Below, piece after piece: positions 47,301 to 59,537 of a stretch of DNA of 64,000 nucleotides. The DNA lies in NCBI GenBank assembly GCA_963682055.1, contig OY821751.1:6572001-6636000 (forward strand), in the 5' to 3' direction. The notes beneath the pieces are model-generated. The model searched no databases, was not told where the DNA came from, and saw only the letters and a list, made by a program, of their open reading frames with translations. Numbering within the stretch: the first letter of the stretch is position 1; each line of letters begins with the position of its first letter. The stretch comes from Primula veris. Lineage: Eukaryota > Streptophyta > Magnoliopsida > Ericales > Primulaceae. The position numbers were made by a program, and so were the translations under genes.

Positions 47301-48853
47301 CTTTTGCTCCTACCTCCACCCTTCAATTATTTATATCTTAAATAAAAAGAATTTAGCCTATAACCATTCTTAGTTAGAGCATTGATATCAATGTATGTAT
47401 ATTGTAAATTTTCCTTGTTCTATAGACAAAATTGGAGAAAAGTAGTGCAGATCAATCTCTCTTTAATCCTCCTTATACTAACATTTATCAATTTCCTCCA
47501 TGGAAGTTGGAACCCAACTCTTCCCTAAAATAATATAATAATATAAAATATATGTAACATAGGGTTAGAATTAAACATCAGGGAATCAAATATTGATAGA
47601 AAAGAATAAAATATATGGTTTAATATGATATGGATGTTAATATAGAGAAACTGAAAATTGTATAAAGTAAAATGTTTACCTAAAAAACGTAAAAATGTAT
47701 TAGTTAAATAAAAATGTTAGAATAATTAATGCGTGTGATCTTACTATTGGTTTCACCTTGTATTACCACTATGATCCGGTTTAACGTTGACATATCAATT
47801 GTGTAATCCAACTATATATGATGGAAAGAATTAATAGTAATAAAAAACCCGAAAAAGATAAACAACGAAAAGTGTTCTTTTTGTTGTGCATTTTTGGTCA
47901 TCCAAAATACTACTAGAAGACAAGAAAAAGGTCACCTACTTGACTATTCAATTTGCTTAATTAGATGAATGTACATGGTTTACTGGGCTGTTTTTACTTT
48001 TTAACCATGTTGGATGACCAATTGATAACTGGACATAAATCATAATCAATGAATTCTCGAATAGGGTCTATTCCCTTGAATAAGCTAATTTTTTTTTTTT
48101 TTTTTTGATTCCTCCTTTGGAGGTGAATAAGCTAATTTGATTACCATAGTTCAAGGTATTTATCATGCCAAAATTCTGAAGTTTCATACATTCCTGGGCT
48201 CAGTTCTTATTGATTATCGAACCCGTAGCATGGTATTTTCATATAGAATGCTATAGCCAGTCAAATATTAAGTTGGCAAAGCACCATAGAACAAGAGTAA
48301 TATTTGTTACAATACAAGTAATAGATGTTGTGCCTTACATTGTCCTGAAATGATATTTTCCCAATCATGTCGTCTCATTTATGAATGATACAAATAACAC
48401 CATGTATAATTGGATATCTAGGAATTAGGATTTGCTAGAACTGAAATCGGCCTCCTATGTGTGATACGACACAACTACACATTTAGTCTCGTGTAAATTC
48501 CTTCAAGGCAGTTACAGTATCAATATTTGCCATCAAATTTATATTTTTCATAAGCGAGCGATGACATGACTTACTCTTCAGTAGACTTTATACACATTTA
48601 TACCCATGGTAACGGAAGACCTGTTATTTAAACCAAGCAGATGCATTAAAAACAAAGAAGAGAAGCTATCCTCGCACGAGATAAATTGAATGAAACCAAC
48701 CAGCCCAAGTGCCTTCATAAATGTTTTCATCATCAAAGAATCTCATTTCAAAATCAGTCTACAATTTTTACACATTACATCAATCAGAAAAGAAACACAG
48801 TTAAATACAACAGACAACATTACGAAACTCTAAATAACAACGTTCGAGCCGAA

Positions 48854-51800
48854 TTAAAAGAATTTGCTATACTGGCTTGTCAGAGAATCCTTGAGATTGG
48901 AGTAGAGTTTATAGAGGGAGTATTGCCTTAGGTTCTTCACTTCATACCATGAGTTGAAAACAGACATGTGCTTATCAGTACCTGAAAAAGCTAGTTGAAT
49001 ACCAAGGCTACAATCTACAGGACCACCGTGGTTCGTACAACTGTTCGTTTTTATAGCACAATCCACGTTATTGAGACACACGAAGCTAGAGTCGCCCTTG
49101 CATTTAGCGCAGCCGTCTCTTTTCCAGTACAGGTTTTGCAATCTACCCTTTTTGAATTCAAGCACCTGTACTCACAATATATACAGTTTTAATGCATATG
49201 TAATTGCACAAATACGGCATAATTGGTTTACAAAAGTAAATTTTATTGGTGAAACTGTAAAAACATGCTTTTCAGTGTTACTTAAAAATTGGGTGCACTG
49301 AAGAGTAGTTCATAGTGGTGTACTGGTGTAAATTGAAAAACAAATTTTATTTTAAACAAAAAACCAAAACCTTAACTTTCAAAAGTATTAACCTTACAAG
49401 TAGAATTTTTATTAGTATAATTGAACACCTAAGTACAAAGGAAAGGTTAAGATAATCAAACATGCTTAATAACTGCAGATAAATACAACCCCCAAAAAAC
49501 ATATACTTACAAGAGTGAAGCTGGTAACAGTGTACGTGCTGTTTGCAACAAAAGCAGGGAGGGATCTTGCAGCATACTTTCGACCAGCAAATGCAGACAT
49601 ATACCCGCCAAATGAATCCTGTCATACCAAAGCAAGTTTATACTACATACTTTCTTTAGAACGAGGGCAATACATACTGAAGATTAGAGTGGTTTCAGCT
49701 TTCTAGGGAGTAGTATCATGTTAACGCGTTAATATAGAAACCAAACATGATATGTAAAAATTATGGGGCATTACAGAACACATGGCTGAGATTAGGGTAA
49801 CTTATGTCAGCAGGAATCTAGTAGAGCTAAAGACTCATCGACTACAGACCCAATTTCATCTCTCCACCAATAATAAATAGGCCACACAAGAGACTAACGT
49901 TTCCCCCTTAATTATCCATCAGCTAGACCCCAAACTCTTGGGATTAAGGCTTAGCTTGATGTTGATGGTGATGTAGAATGAGTAACTTGACGTTTAACTT
50001 CTGACATCCATGGAAAGAATTAAATTGCTATCCTAGATTAGAAAGGAAAGGAGAGCGGTATAAGGAAGTAGCATTAGCATACAAGGAATGAGCTGAAATA
50101 GAATATAGGAAAAGTTGGAAACATAATAGCATAGAGTAGTATTTATCCATCATTGAGGAGAAAACCTTATGAATAATCACAACTCAGCCACAAATCATTA
50201 GACGTACTAGCTTGTATTCATTGTACGCTTTGAAAATTACTGCACAAAGTTGGTTCAACAACAACTCATGCTTTCACATTTCACCTGAGATTCGTGTTTT
50301 CCGTTATTTGGAGCCTTTTAGGAGTAAAATTACTGCTTTTCCCTCTCAATACCTTTAGCAACTAAATTACGAGCTCAGACAAATATTTCTAATACTAATT
50401 ACAAAAACAGAATGAACACTTAGAATCAATCACGAGCTTGGGATCATTAGATCCAGACATATCTAAGTCAATCAAATAACGACACCATGAATGACTTCTA
50501 AAACTAAAACAAGTACCTTTCTAGCTTATAACTTCATCATGTAATCAGTATGAAAGCCATTCAAAAGGTTTGGTTTATTGTTCTAACACTTATCCCACTA
50601 ATTATAATGTAATTATTTATTTGCAAATCTATCAAGTTGTACTGTACCAATGCCACTTAAATCTCATTGCTGAAAAGAAAGAGAACATCTGGCCACTAAA
50701 ATTAAAGTCTAGAAATTGAAATTCTTCCTATACGAATGTAGCATTTTCACTTTGTCTACGCCACAAGCATTTGTCTTTAAATACTAAAATGTAAAAGAAA
50801 CATGTCTGTTTGGCGAACATTTTTTCCTGATTCTACATTTAGCCAGGCAACCTTTACTACATAATCTTATTTTTCAAGATAGGGGTTGTAGCATTCCACT
50901 AATATATTGCTTAACAACTCAATTAATGATCTTTGTCTTTCTTTAACAACTCCATGTGCCAAACAAATTATGCAATAAATGATAAAGGATTTGAGAACTC
51001 TTTCTCGAACAGATGATCTAAAGGGAAACAATGTAAGATGCATATTAGGCCGAAGGAACAACAAGCTTCCATACCATGCTGAAAAAAGCTAACCCTGCTA
51101 ACAAACTCAATTAATAGCTAAAACTAATAGGTAAGTCTGTCATTAGCTTTTCAACATGGTACCAGAGCCAGTTGACCAGCTCCGACTAGATATCATTCAC
51201 AAAAGGAACAAGTTATCATATGAAGTACCCTAGGTAAATTAATGAGAGAAAAGGCTGAAAGAGTTGAATAAGATTTTGAATGTGAATGAAATAGAACACG
51301 TCTAACAGGGTGACCATACAGTGATTGTAAAAAGTATTAATGTGTACCGATATTAAGATAAGGAAGGGTTAGAAAGTCAAGTTCGATATTTTTTCAATTG
51401 AAACTATAAGGTTTACATACTAGAAAGGAATTAGTAGTGATTCGATCTAGTAGAATGATTTTTTATAAGGTAAAAAGGAGTGATTTGATCTAGTAGAATA
51501 ATTCTTACATACTACAAAGGAATTAGTACTGATATGATAAAGTAGAATGAGATTTATTAAAAAAATGCAATTATTATTTTGCTGAAAAGATCGAAAAGTT
51601 TAAGAAAATAGATAAACCCGAAATACATCCATCACTTAATTGTACATATGGAATAGGATTAGATATGGTAATAGCAATAATTGATAAAAATGTTGTTCAA
51701 ACAATCAAGAAATAAACAACATAACACTATGATAATTTAATGTTGAGACAGTAAATCGTTACAGGGACTTCATATCCATCATCAAAGAAAAGTTTTTAAG

Positions 51801-54800
51801 GATGCGCTGAGCCAAAAATTGCAGGTTTCTCCAAAGCAATTGTTGATACCTATACTGCCTTAAAATTGTGCACAGAGATATTAGAATCGCTACGACTCAT
51901 TCTATCAACTCATTGTTGGTACTTATACTGCCGTTTTACAATTGTGATTCCCAGTGGCCCACATAGAGCACATTTATAGCTGCAAGGAGCATAATATCTT
52001 GAAGGTATATTGTTTAGGCTTTAAAAGTATTCGAAAAAAATGGAAGGTCATTTCCTCTTGTTCATGGTTCTTAAAGCACACGAAATTGACGAGGCACAAA
52101 AGGATTCTGGTCTTTTCTAGTGCTAGCATTTTATTATGAGACGATCTTTTTCTCAAAAGTTTTTCTTTGACAAATCCATGTGAAAAGCCTGTCGAAGCAA
52201 AAAAAAAAAACTACAAAAAATTAACACCTAAAGGGTAAAATTGTACAAAAACAGTGGAGTCAAAGAAACAATGCACTCTTCATACCATGCAGAGATATTG
52301 GATCTATTAGCTAAAACTTAATAGATATGTTTTCTATCAACATCCCTACATGGTATCAAGAGCCATTGATCAGCTTTGGCTAAACATTGTTTTCATTGCG
52401 ATCTAGCATATCTTGTACATCCTGTTTTATCATCTTTCGTTTCTCAGACCTCGTAATCCTTGATTATACAACTTTAATTCTAGAAATTGAAATTGTTCCT
52501 GTATGAATATAGCATTTTCACTTTGTTTATGTCATAAGAATCTGTCTTCAGATACTAAAATGTAAAAGAAACTCGTCTGTTTGGTGAACATTTTTCTGCC
52601 ATACTTTACTTACCCATGCAAGTTGCAACCTTTTCTACATAGTTTTATTTTCGAGATAGGGCAAGTAGCAGTCCACTATTTCTTGCTTAACGCTCAATTA
52701 AAGAACTTTGTCTTTCTTTGACAACTCCATGTGGCAAACAGATTATGCAATAAATCATAAAGGAGTCGAGAACTCTTCCTCGAGATGAATGATCTAAAGG
52801 AAAACACTGTTGGATGCATATTAGGCCAAAGGAACAACATGCTTTCATACCATGCCGAAAAAAAACTATCCTTAATAACAAACTCATTTAATAGCTACCA
52901 GAGCAAGTTGCCCAGCTCTGGCAAGATATCATCCACCAAAGGAACCAGTAGTCATATGAATTATTCTAGGTAAATTGATGAGAGAAAAGGCTGAAATAGT
53001 TGGAATAAGATGATTGTGAATGAAAGAGAGTACGTCAAACAGGGTGACCATACAGTGATTGTAGAAAATATTAATGTGCACTACATTAGTGTCTGATTTT
53101 AGGGCCCGTAAAGTTCAGCCATATTCTTACAGTTGAAACTATATGGTTTACATACTAGAAAGAACTTAGTAGTGATTTGATCAAGTAGAATGGTTTTTCA
53201 CATGATAGAAAAGAATTGGTAGTGATTTGATTTAGTAAAATAATTTTTTAATACTAGAAAGGAATTGGTAGTGATTTGATAAAATAAATTGTTATAGAAA
53301 AAAATGCAATTACTCTTTTGTTGAAAAGAACGAACAGTTTAAGAACACAGATAAAACCTGAAATACATCCAGCACTTAATGGTACAGCTGGAAAAGGATT
53401 AGATATGGTAAACTCATTAATTGATAAAAGTGTTGTCCAAGAAAAGCACAGTTCTAACTGTAGAATATTGGGCTCTCCTAAGACTTCATAAGCATTTACG
53501 ACTATATTTTTTTGTCTTAGAATTTTGCAAAGAGGATATAATGGTATGTGTCAAAAAAGGTTGCAACAGAATTTGTTTTCAAATGCTTATATGTAGCCAC
53601 TTAGATGCAAAAAACCGTGATGATAGGCAAAGGGATTTCCAAATTTAGTTGAGCCTAAGAATCCTAGCTGTAACAAAGCAAACAAGTTTAATCCTATGAG
53701 TTCAAACTCACAAATAAAGGCAGCAAAAATTAGGTAACTCTTAAAAGAGTACTAACTACCAACATCATCACTTTCATCAACAATAGATAAACAGATAGAA
53801 TCGAATGTTGATTTGTATACAACTATACAAGGATGGCACCTTTAGACATAATGCTTCATGTAAGAACATTTTAGTGATGATATTAAGCTTTGGATAAGTG
53901 TTCAATCTTAAACACACAACACACAACTCTACATACTTCATATCAATCACCAAGTAGAGACGATGTTCGTTTCAAGGATCCTAACCCAACTGAAAAATCA
54001 TAAACCAACTAACTATTTATTATTCTAATGATGTAGGATTAGTTCAACTATCGATAAGAATACAGATTATCAAACAACAAATACCGGCTTGACAATTGGT
54101 GTTCATAGATTTAGATACAACAAATGCTATCATCTATATCTTATAATCAGTCTACCGTATATATTTGGCTTTGGCTTCTATTTTACAGGTATAACTATTG
54201 CCTATCTCATCTTAAGAGAAAATCAACATCAGCGAGTTTAATATGTTACTTCTACATTTAATAGTAACCTTTTAGATCATGTATATTGTATTACAAGCAA
54301 AAACTAAGCTCCTACCATTTTGCGATTTATCATCTTCTCAAACAATTAATTTTAAACTGATCAGAAACAATAAAGAAAAGAGTAAAAAATCATAACCAAG
54401 TAACATTATAGAGAGAGGATGAGCCGTTAGAGAGAGAGAGAGAGTACTTTAATTCTGTCTAGTTATCAATTAGGTCCTGCTAATTTGATAACTGACATAA
54501 CAGTAGTAATTTGGTTTACCCTAGATATCACTTTAGTCCGTATTAGTCTAAATATCACTTTAGACCCTGCTTTTCTTTTACGTGCCACATTTGGCCAAAT
54601 TCATTTACTTTATTTCTAATCTTTAATTCTTCTGGAGGAATTTTTGTTTAAAAATCCAAAAAAAACAAGAGAGACGACGATAAAGTTAGGAACCACTTGG
54701 TTTAAATTTTCCTACATTATTTTAGCTTTTTTACCCTAATAAGCTGTTGCTTTCTATAAACCAAACACCACTAGTTTTCTTTTAAGGAAAATGAATCTGG

Positions 54801-55905
54801 CCAAATATAAACTAAAAAACTACCAAATACTAGCTAAAAACCGAAGGGAAACTGCTTCAGTGAGTGACATAAAAGCATATAAGTTCATATGCAAACAAAT
54901 TAAGCAGATCTCAGACTTATTTGTAATTTTATTCAATCAACAGCATCACATACGTATAAAGCATATAGAGATATAACGGATTTATACATTAACAAATGTA
55001 CACGTGGCAATACCGAGGAGAAGGTGGAGGTGTTAAGAAATTAGCTACAAAAAACCTACCAAAAAAGTTGCCCAGGCCAAAAACCACTTGCTTTAGTAAA
55101 AAAAAAAAAACAAGCTAAAAACTACAAAAAGACGAAACCAAACAGGCCCTTCAAATAAAAATAAAAACAGAAGCCAAACAGGCCCTAAAAACAAATTAAG
55201 CAGCTTTTTTAAGCAAACAGCTAAAAAGAAATTAAAAAAGGTGAGCCAAACGAGCCATCAAAACAAATAAAGCAGTTTTTTTTAAGCAATAAGCTGAAAA
55301 ACAACCAAAAAAAGCAGAATCCCAAACAGTCCCTTAAGCTAAAAAAAAAAAAAAACTACCAAAAAGCCGGAACCAAACAGGTACTTAACCTAAAAACTAC
55401 CCCAAAAAAAGGCGAACAGGCCCTAAAGCTAAAAAACAAACAGGTCCCTTTTTCTGGTAGTTTTTGTTTTAGGTTAAGGGACTGTTTGGTTTGGTTTCGG
55501 CATTTTGGTAGTGTTTTTGTATAGCTATATAAAAATAAAAACAGAGATAGATAAGAAAAGGGAGCATTGAAAGGTGGAAAATACCGGTGAGAAAGAGGAG
55601 GTATTAACAGTGAGAAGCGAGATCTGATCGACTTTAGGTCTAAAAACAGAGAACTGAGAGGAAGAGAGAGAGAGTCTTTTATCACAAGGAGAGAGCTGAA
55701 CTGTGTTATTATTGTAGAAGAAAGATGATCGGCCCGCAAAAGCGATTCCGAAAGTGAAACCATCATCTTTATTGATGGTTACGTCTGAGCATGGTGAGTA
55801 TATTGTGTTCTCCGCTGAGATTATTGTTGTTATGGTGGTGGTTAGGATGAGGAGGAGGATAACGAGGATCACGCCGGTGGTTGTAGAGAGAGGGTGTGGT
55901 GCCAT
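48854..55905 (-). CDS. Secreted/membrane-anchored Cys-rich plant protein of unknown function, 3 exons
   Basis: Exons on the minus strand: 55585-55905, 49511-49618 and 48854-49165. All introns are GT..AG and in phase 0, giving 246 residues. Residues about 11-30 are a strongly hydrophobic segment (GVILVILLLILTTTITTIIS), a signal peptide or N-terminal anchor. The rest is extracytoplasmic in type: a YSPCSDVTI start, GFTFGIAFAGR, SPCDKRLSLSSS, then in exon 2 GGYMSAFAGRKYAARS. Exon 3 has VLEFKKGRLQNLYWKRDGC followed by six further or paired Cys residues and a GIQLAFSGTDKH segment. Plants carry close homologues usually annotated as uncharacterised or 'expp1' precursor proteins, and I know of no established function. 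The first intron is 5,966 bp, far larger than the second (345 bp), and holds a 1-kb duplication and hAT-like MITE debris. Confidence 0.88.
50700..51705. repeat. Intronic segmental duplication, copy A
   Basis: This segment and 52472-53445 align in the same orientation over nearly their whole length. Shared words include TCTAGAAATTGAAATT, ATAGCATTTTCACTTTGT or GTAGCATTTTCACTTTGT, ACTAAAATGTAAAAGAAAC, TTTGTCTTTCTTT, ACAACTCCATGTG and TTTACATACTAGAAAG. At about 51155 it contains ACATGGTACCAGAGCC, a primer-binding-site-like word. Both lie in intron 1 of the secreted-protein gene. No coding capacity. Confidence 0.85.
52472..53445. repeat. Intronic segmental duplication, copy B
   Basis: Partner of 50700-51705, separated from it by about 770 bp. 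Divergence looks moderate: scattered substitutions and small indels. The retroelement-like word CATGGTATCAAGAGCC lies just before it (about 52350), which hints that the duplicated unit derives from a retroelement remnant rather than gene sequence. Confidence 0.85.
54690..55510. repeat. Cluster of CCAAACAGGCCCT / GGGACTGTTTGG MITE ends
   Basis: Variants of CCAAACAGGCCCT occur at about 55138, 55173, 55320 (CCAAACAGTCCCT), 55373 and 55413. The opposite strand form GGGACTGTTTGGTTTGG follows at 55479. Between them are A-rich stretches with AAGCTAAAAA / TTAAGCAG words. Such termini are typical of nested hAT-type MITEs in plants. The cluster ends 75 bp inside intron 1 from the exon 1 donor. Confidence 0.6.
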
Positions 55906-55964
55906 TGTGTTTTTTTAGAGAGAGATAGAAGCAGATAGTGTATTCTGATTCAGCCTTTTCTCTC

Positions 55965-55970
55965 TTTATA
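55965..55970 (-). promoter_or_regulatory. Candidate TATA box of the secreted-protein gene
   Basis: On the minus strand TATAAAGAGAG lies about 60 bp upstream of the ATG at 55905, followed by a CT/GA-rich leader. Position and sequence fit a plant core promoter. A T-homopolymer of about 28 bases (55989-56016 on the plus strand) borders it upstream. Confidence 0.5.
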
Positions 55971-56021
55971 CGCTCAAACCTTTTCTTTTCTTTTTTTTTT
56001 TTTTTTTTTTTTTTTTAATCT

Positions 56022-57620
56022 TAAGTCCGAATTACGGTTTTGACTGTGAAATTACTAAATTACCCCTGTATTGAAATCTGAAAATTTTACAGTGGGCCAA
56101 TCGATCGGACATCACGGCCGATCAGGTTTAACCTTCGTGGGTCAGAATTACGGTTTTGACTGTGAAATTACCAAATTGTCTCTGAGTTGAAATCTGAAAA
56201 TTTTACAGTGGGCCGATCGATCGGATATTACAGCCGATTGATCGGCCAAGCTCTTCTGGAAAATTTTCCATAGAGTTAATTAACTAAAAAAAATAATATT
56301 TACGAACCGTAATCGTGACTTCTGCATAGATAGAAAGGTCAATAAGTTAATTTGTTTCGATTAACATGATAAAATATCGTTTGAACATAAATTATGGTTT
56401 GAGCGTCAAATTTAGTTCGGAAAAAAAAATACGGTTTGAGCGTGAAAACAGATAAATTTGGAGTGAGTTCGAACGAACAATTTATAGTTCCACAGTATAC
56501 GATATCGAAAAAAATATATGAATAGTTCCAAATTTAGTTCCGTTTCAACCGTTATGTTCGTTATTGAACCGTCTATCATTTTAAACAAATTAATCATTTT
56601 TTAAAATGATTAGTCCTCAAAACGACATTTTATCATGTTACTCGAAACAAATTAACTTATTGGCCTTTTATAAAACCGTAAGTCACGATTACAATCCGTA
56701 AATATTTTTTTGAGATAAGTAGGCAAATTTCATTTTAAACAAATTAACCATTTTTTAAATGATTAGTACTGAATATTTCCAAATTTAGTTCCGTTTCAAC
56801 CGTTATGTTCGTTATTGAACCGTCTATCATTTTAAACAAATTAATCATTTTTTTAAATGATTAGTCCTCAAAACGACATTTTATCATGTTACTCGAAACA
56901 AATTAACTTATTGGCCTTTTATAAAACCGTAAGTCACGATTACGATCCGTAAATATTTTTTTGAGATAAGTAGGCAAATTTCATTTTAAACAAATTAACC
57001 ATTTTTTAAATGATTAGTACTGAATATTTCCAAATTTAGTTCCGTTTCAACCGTTATGTTCGTTATTGAATCGTCTATCATTTTAAACAAATTAACCATT
57101 TTTTTAAATGATTAGTACTCGAAACGACCTTTTATCATGTTACTCGAAACAAATTAACTTATTGACCTTTTATAAAACTGTAAGTCACGATTACGATCCG
57201 TAAATATTTTTTTTGAGATAAGTACGCAAATTTCATTTTAAACAAATTAACCATTTTTTAAAGTGATTAGTACTCGAAACGATATTTTATCATGTTACTC
57301 GAAACAAATTAACTTATTGACCTTTTATCTATGAATAAGTCACGATTACGGTTAGTAAATGTTTTTTTTTTGAGTTAATTAACTCTCTGAAATTTTTTCC
57401 AGAGAACTTGTCCGATCGATCGGCTGTGATGTCCGATCGATCGGCTAACTGTAAAATTTTCAGATTTCAACACAGAGGCAATTTGGTAATTTCACAGTTA
57501 AAACCGTAATTCTAACTTACGAATCGTAAGTCAAAATTACGGTTTGACCAAAAGTCAAACCATAAATTTGACTTACGGTTCGGAAAAAAACTTTCGGTTT
57601 GAGTGTGGAAACAGATAAAT
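56022..57620. mobile_element. Element with long inverted arms (possibly Mutator-like), next to a promoter
   Basis: The left arm (56022-56380) and right arm (57270-57620) are inverted relatives. On the left are AATTACGGTTTTGACTGTGA, GAAATCTGAAAATTTTACAG, CGATCGATCGGA and TAGAGTTAATTAACT. On the right these recur as TGAGTTAATTAACTCT, GTCCGATCGATCGGC, CTGTAAAATTTTCAGATTTC and TCACAGTTAAAACCGTAATT. Arms of about 330 bp without a transposase suggest a non-autonomous Mutator-type element; a 9-bp target duplication could not be fixed. It starts about 115 bp upstream of the secreted-protein ATG. Confidence 0.65.
56527..57360. repeat. 251-bp tandem repeats inside the long-arm element
   Basis: Units beginning TCCAAATTTAGTTCCGTTTC lie at 56527, 56778 and 57029, exactly 251 bp apart, and a fourth, internally shortened unit reaches about 57360. 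Each contains CAACCGTTATGTTCGTTATT, CATTTTATCATGTTACTCGA and GTAAGTCACGATTACGATCC. Copies one and two are the closest pair. The repeat overlaps the start of the right inverted arm, so arm and array share sequence. Confidence 0.9.
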
Positions 57621-57657
57621 TGCAGTGAAAAAATCCAGCATCATTCTGATTTATGAG

Positions 57658-58225
57658 TAGGGTGTCAATTTTACTAACCCGGTTTTGATTTATTTATTAG
57701 GTTAACGGTTTTAGCGATTTTTTCGTCGTCTACGGGTCATGTCGGGTCGGGTCTATATGGATTTTTATACTTATTTTACCCTGATCCATACTCGTATTTG
57801 TAATAAGTATAACGGTTCTCGGTGCAGTTATTTACCCAAAATACTCAAAACTCGTAAAATTTATTCTAATTTTTACTTTTCTAGATATTATTTTCTAAAT
57901 GTTATTTTTACATATTAATAATAAATATATTTTTTCAAGAAATTTCTTAACTTGTAAAAAATAAACAAACGGTGTCTATCAAATTTTTTCCTTTATATTT
58001 GTCAACAATGTTTTTGTTTGATAATTGAATCACCTTGTAAAAAATAAACAAACTAATCATAACAAAGATTGACAAATGTTTTATTATTAAATGGTGGGGA
58101 AATCCCGTATTTTTATATTATTAATGATAAATATATAAAAATATGGGGAAAAAACCCCACAAGAAATAAAAGAAAAAAAGTAAAGGAGTATCAACTTATG
58201 AAAAATAAAACAATTATAAAACAGC
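57658..58225. mobile_element. Terminal non-coding part of a hAT element, copy 1
   Basis: It begins GGGTGTCAATTTTACTAACC and carries GGGTCGGGTCTATA, then an AT-rich tract ending ACCCCACAAGAAATAAAAGA. The same sequence, start to end, recurs at 63318-64000. GGGTGTCAA-type termini are common for plant hAT transposons, and the transposase relic follows directly (58233 on), read on the minus strand, so this is its 3' end. Confidence 0.75.
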
Positions 58226-58232
58226 ACAACAA

Positions 58233-59085
58233 CTAATTGATCAATGTAAAATCTTTAATCGTGTCTTCGCAAAAATTCAAAAATATTTCATCTTCCTTCA
58301 CTCGCCGTTGTATGAGTTCTTCTTGTGTTCTTTCTCGCGCATTTATCCAATTTTTATTACACATACATGCTTCAATCACATCGGGTGTCAAACATGAGCG
58401 ATAATCAGAAATTAAACGGCCGCTTGTACTAAACGCTCTTTCGGAAGCGGTTGTTGATGCTTGCACTAAAAAAGTTACGAATACTTGCAAGACTTTTTGA
58501 TGAACTCGATTCTTTTTTCCACCACTCCAATATATTCATATTTTTCTCACATCTTTCTTCCACCATTTGTAAATAGATCTCTAATTCAGATTCGAGATCA
58601 GAATCGATTTTTTGTCGCTTTAAAAAGTCACAGACACTATCACTACTTGAACTCAATAGTAGATCATCATTTGCATGTCAGTTTGATGGGGATTACACTT
58701 TGTAACCTATAAAAATCTCTCTTGTAGCCAACATTATATTATCATATTGTTTTTTTCCATCTTCGATCCCCTAAATAAATATCAACATTTTTTTCCAACC
58801 CTCGGCCCTTAAACCTAGGATTAATGATGGTGGCTACACCAAAAACAAGAAGAAAAGTTTTCCAATATTTTAAAAACTTATCTTTCATTACACTCATAGC
58901 AGCTTTGTATTTTTTTTTTTCATAATTAATAGCAGATTGATATTTTTGAAAGACCATTGCAATTTTCATTAGTTGCAAAATTACTAAATTAGAAGTAGGC
59001 GTATAAACACTAGAGAAAGTAAGGGTAACATCATCAAGTACTTTTAAAAAGTCTTGATAAATTTGGCAATTAATCCAATCAGTAA
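58233..59085 (-). pseudogene. hAT-family transposase relic
   Basis: The minus strand encodes the C-terminal hAT dimerisation region: a stretch with TTASERAFSTSGRLISDYR followed by LTPDVIEACMCNKNWI (58233-58490). Upstream parts lie in other frames: WWKKESSS (58429-58656 frame) and KDKFLKYWKTF..INPRFKGRGL (58742-58978). These are in the right order for an Ac/zBED-type transposase but need several frame changes, so the gene is dead. The N-terminal half, including the zinc finger and the DDE start, is missing; homology fades near 59085 where different sequence begins. Confidence 0.88.
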
Positions 59086-59537
59086 CATTGGTGGTGTTGG
59101 AACAAAAGGTCCGAACACACTTTCGCTAAGCAGTCTACTTGGATTGCAAGTTTTCATTAGTTCAGTCTATTCTATGTTGACTTCAGGCAACGGTACATGG
59201 TTGCTTGTCATAATTTGTTCATATCAGTCGTCACCGAATATATGAACAAGTAATCAATGACAATCTCGTTTCGCTTCAATATCGTCTAAGATATCATGAT
59301 CGACAGATATTTCAAGATTTTCAGGATGAGGAGAAATCACACATCTCCTAGATCCTTTATAATCTCGTGCGACAAACGAGTTTCAGTTCAGCACCTCTGG
59401 GGCTGAACGAATTAAGAACCGGTCAACTTTCTCATATCTTGGTAAGGACGACAGACTGACGGCCGACGGCAGCGTCATTTGCTTGGCGGGTTCGGCCAAA
59501 GCAACGTGTTACGACAAGAACATGGCGTCCGACATGG
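59086..59537. other. Unassigned coding-like block, part 1
   Basis: Between the hAT relic and the LTR insertion the sequence is less AT-rich than its neighbours and has protein-like runs on both strands. On the plus strand one frame is open for about 59 codons from 59363. On the minus strand a single frame runs through about 150 codons with five stops, several of which could be decayed Trp codons. I could not assign either reading to a family. Its last 61 bases are repeated at 60678-60738. Alternatives are a fragment of a long Gypsy LTR or an endogenous viral sequence. Confidence 0.4.
59477..59537. repeat. 61-bp direct repeat, left copy
   Basis: It starts ATTTGCTTGGCGGGTTCGG, ends GTCCGACATGG and is matched at 60678-60738 with about 58 of 61 bases equal (the differences cluster at TGGC versus CAGT). 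The two copies flank the Copia-type LTR exactly, so this is either an abnormally long target duplication or the product of repair. Confidence 0.9.

Larger units (their letters stand above)
39200..48850. other. Gene desert with MITEs and tandem repeats
   Basis: No coding gene recognised in about 9.6 kb. A Stowaway-type right end is visible at 39530-39547 (TTATGGACGGATGGAGTA). A region at 45.78-46.08 kb is an imperfect array of CCAAAATTTCATA / TAATTTATA units. The open frame at 46126-46479 consists of Arg/Glu/Ser-rich low-complexity sequence from a GA-rich tract (46270-46445) and looks accidental. At 43723-43742 the words GCAGGGCGGAGCTAGGATT resemble one terminus of a common hAT-type MITE. Individual elements are listed separately. 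Confidence 0.5.

Noticed and set aside
59054..59245. 63-codon plus-strand open frame as a gene start
   Set aside because: It straddles the junction of the minus-strand hAT relic and unknown sequence, and the opposite strand reads equally well; likely a shadow frame.
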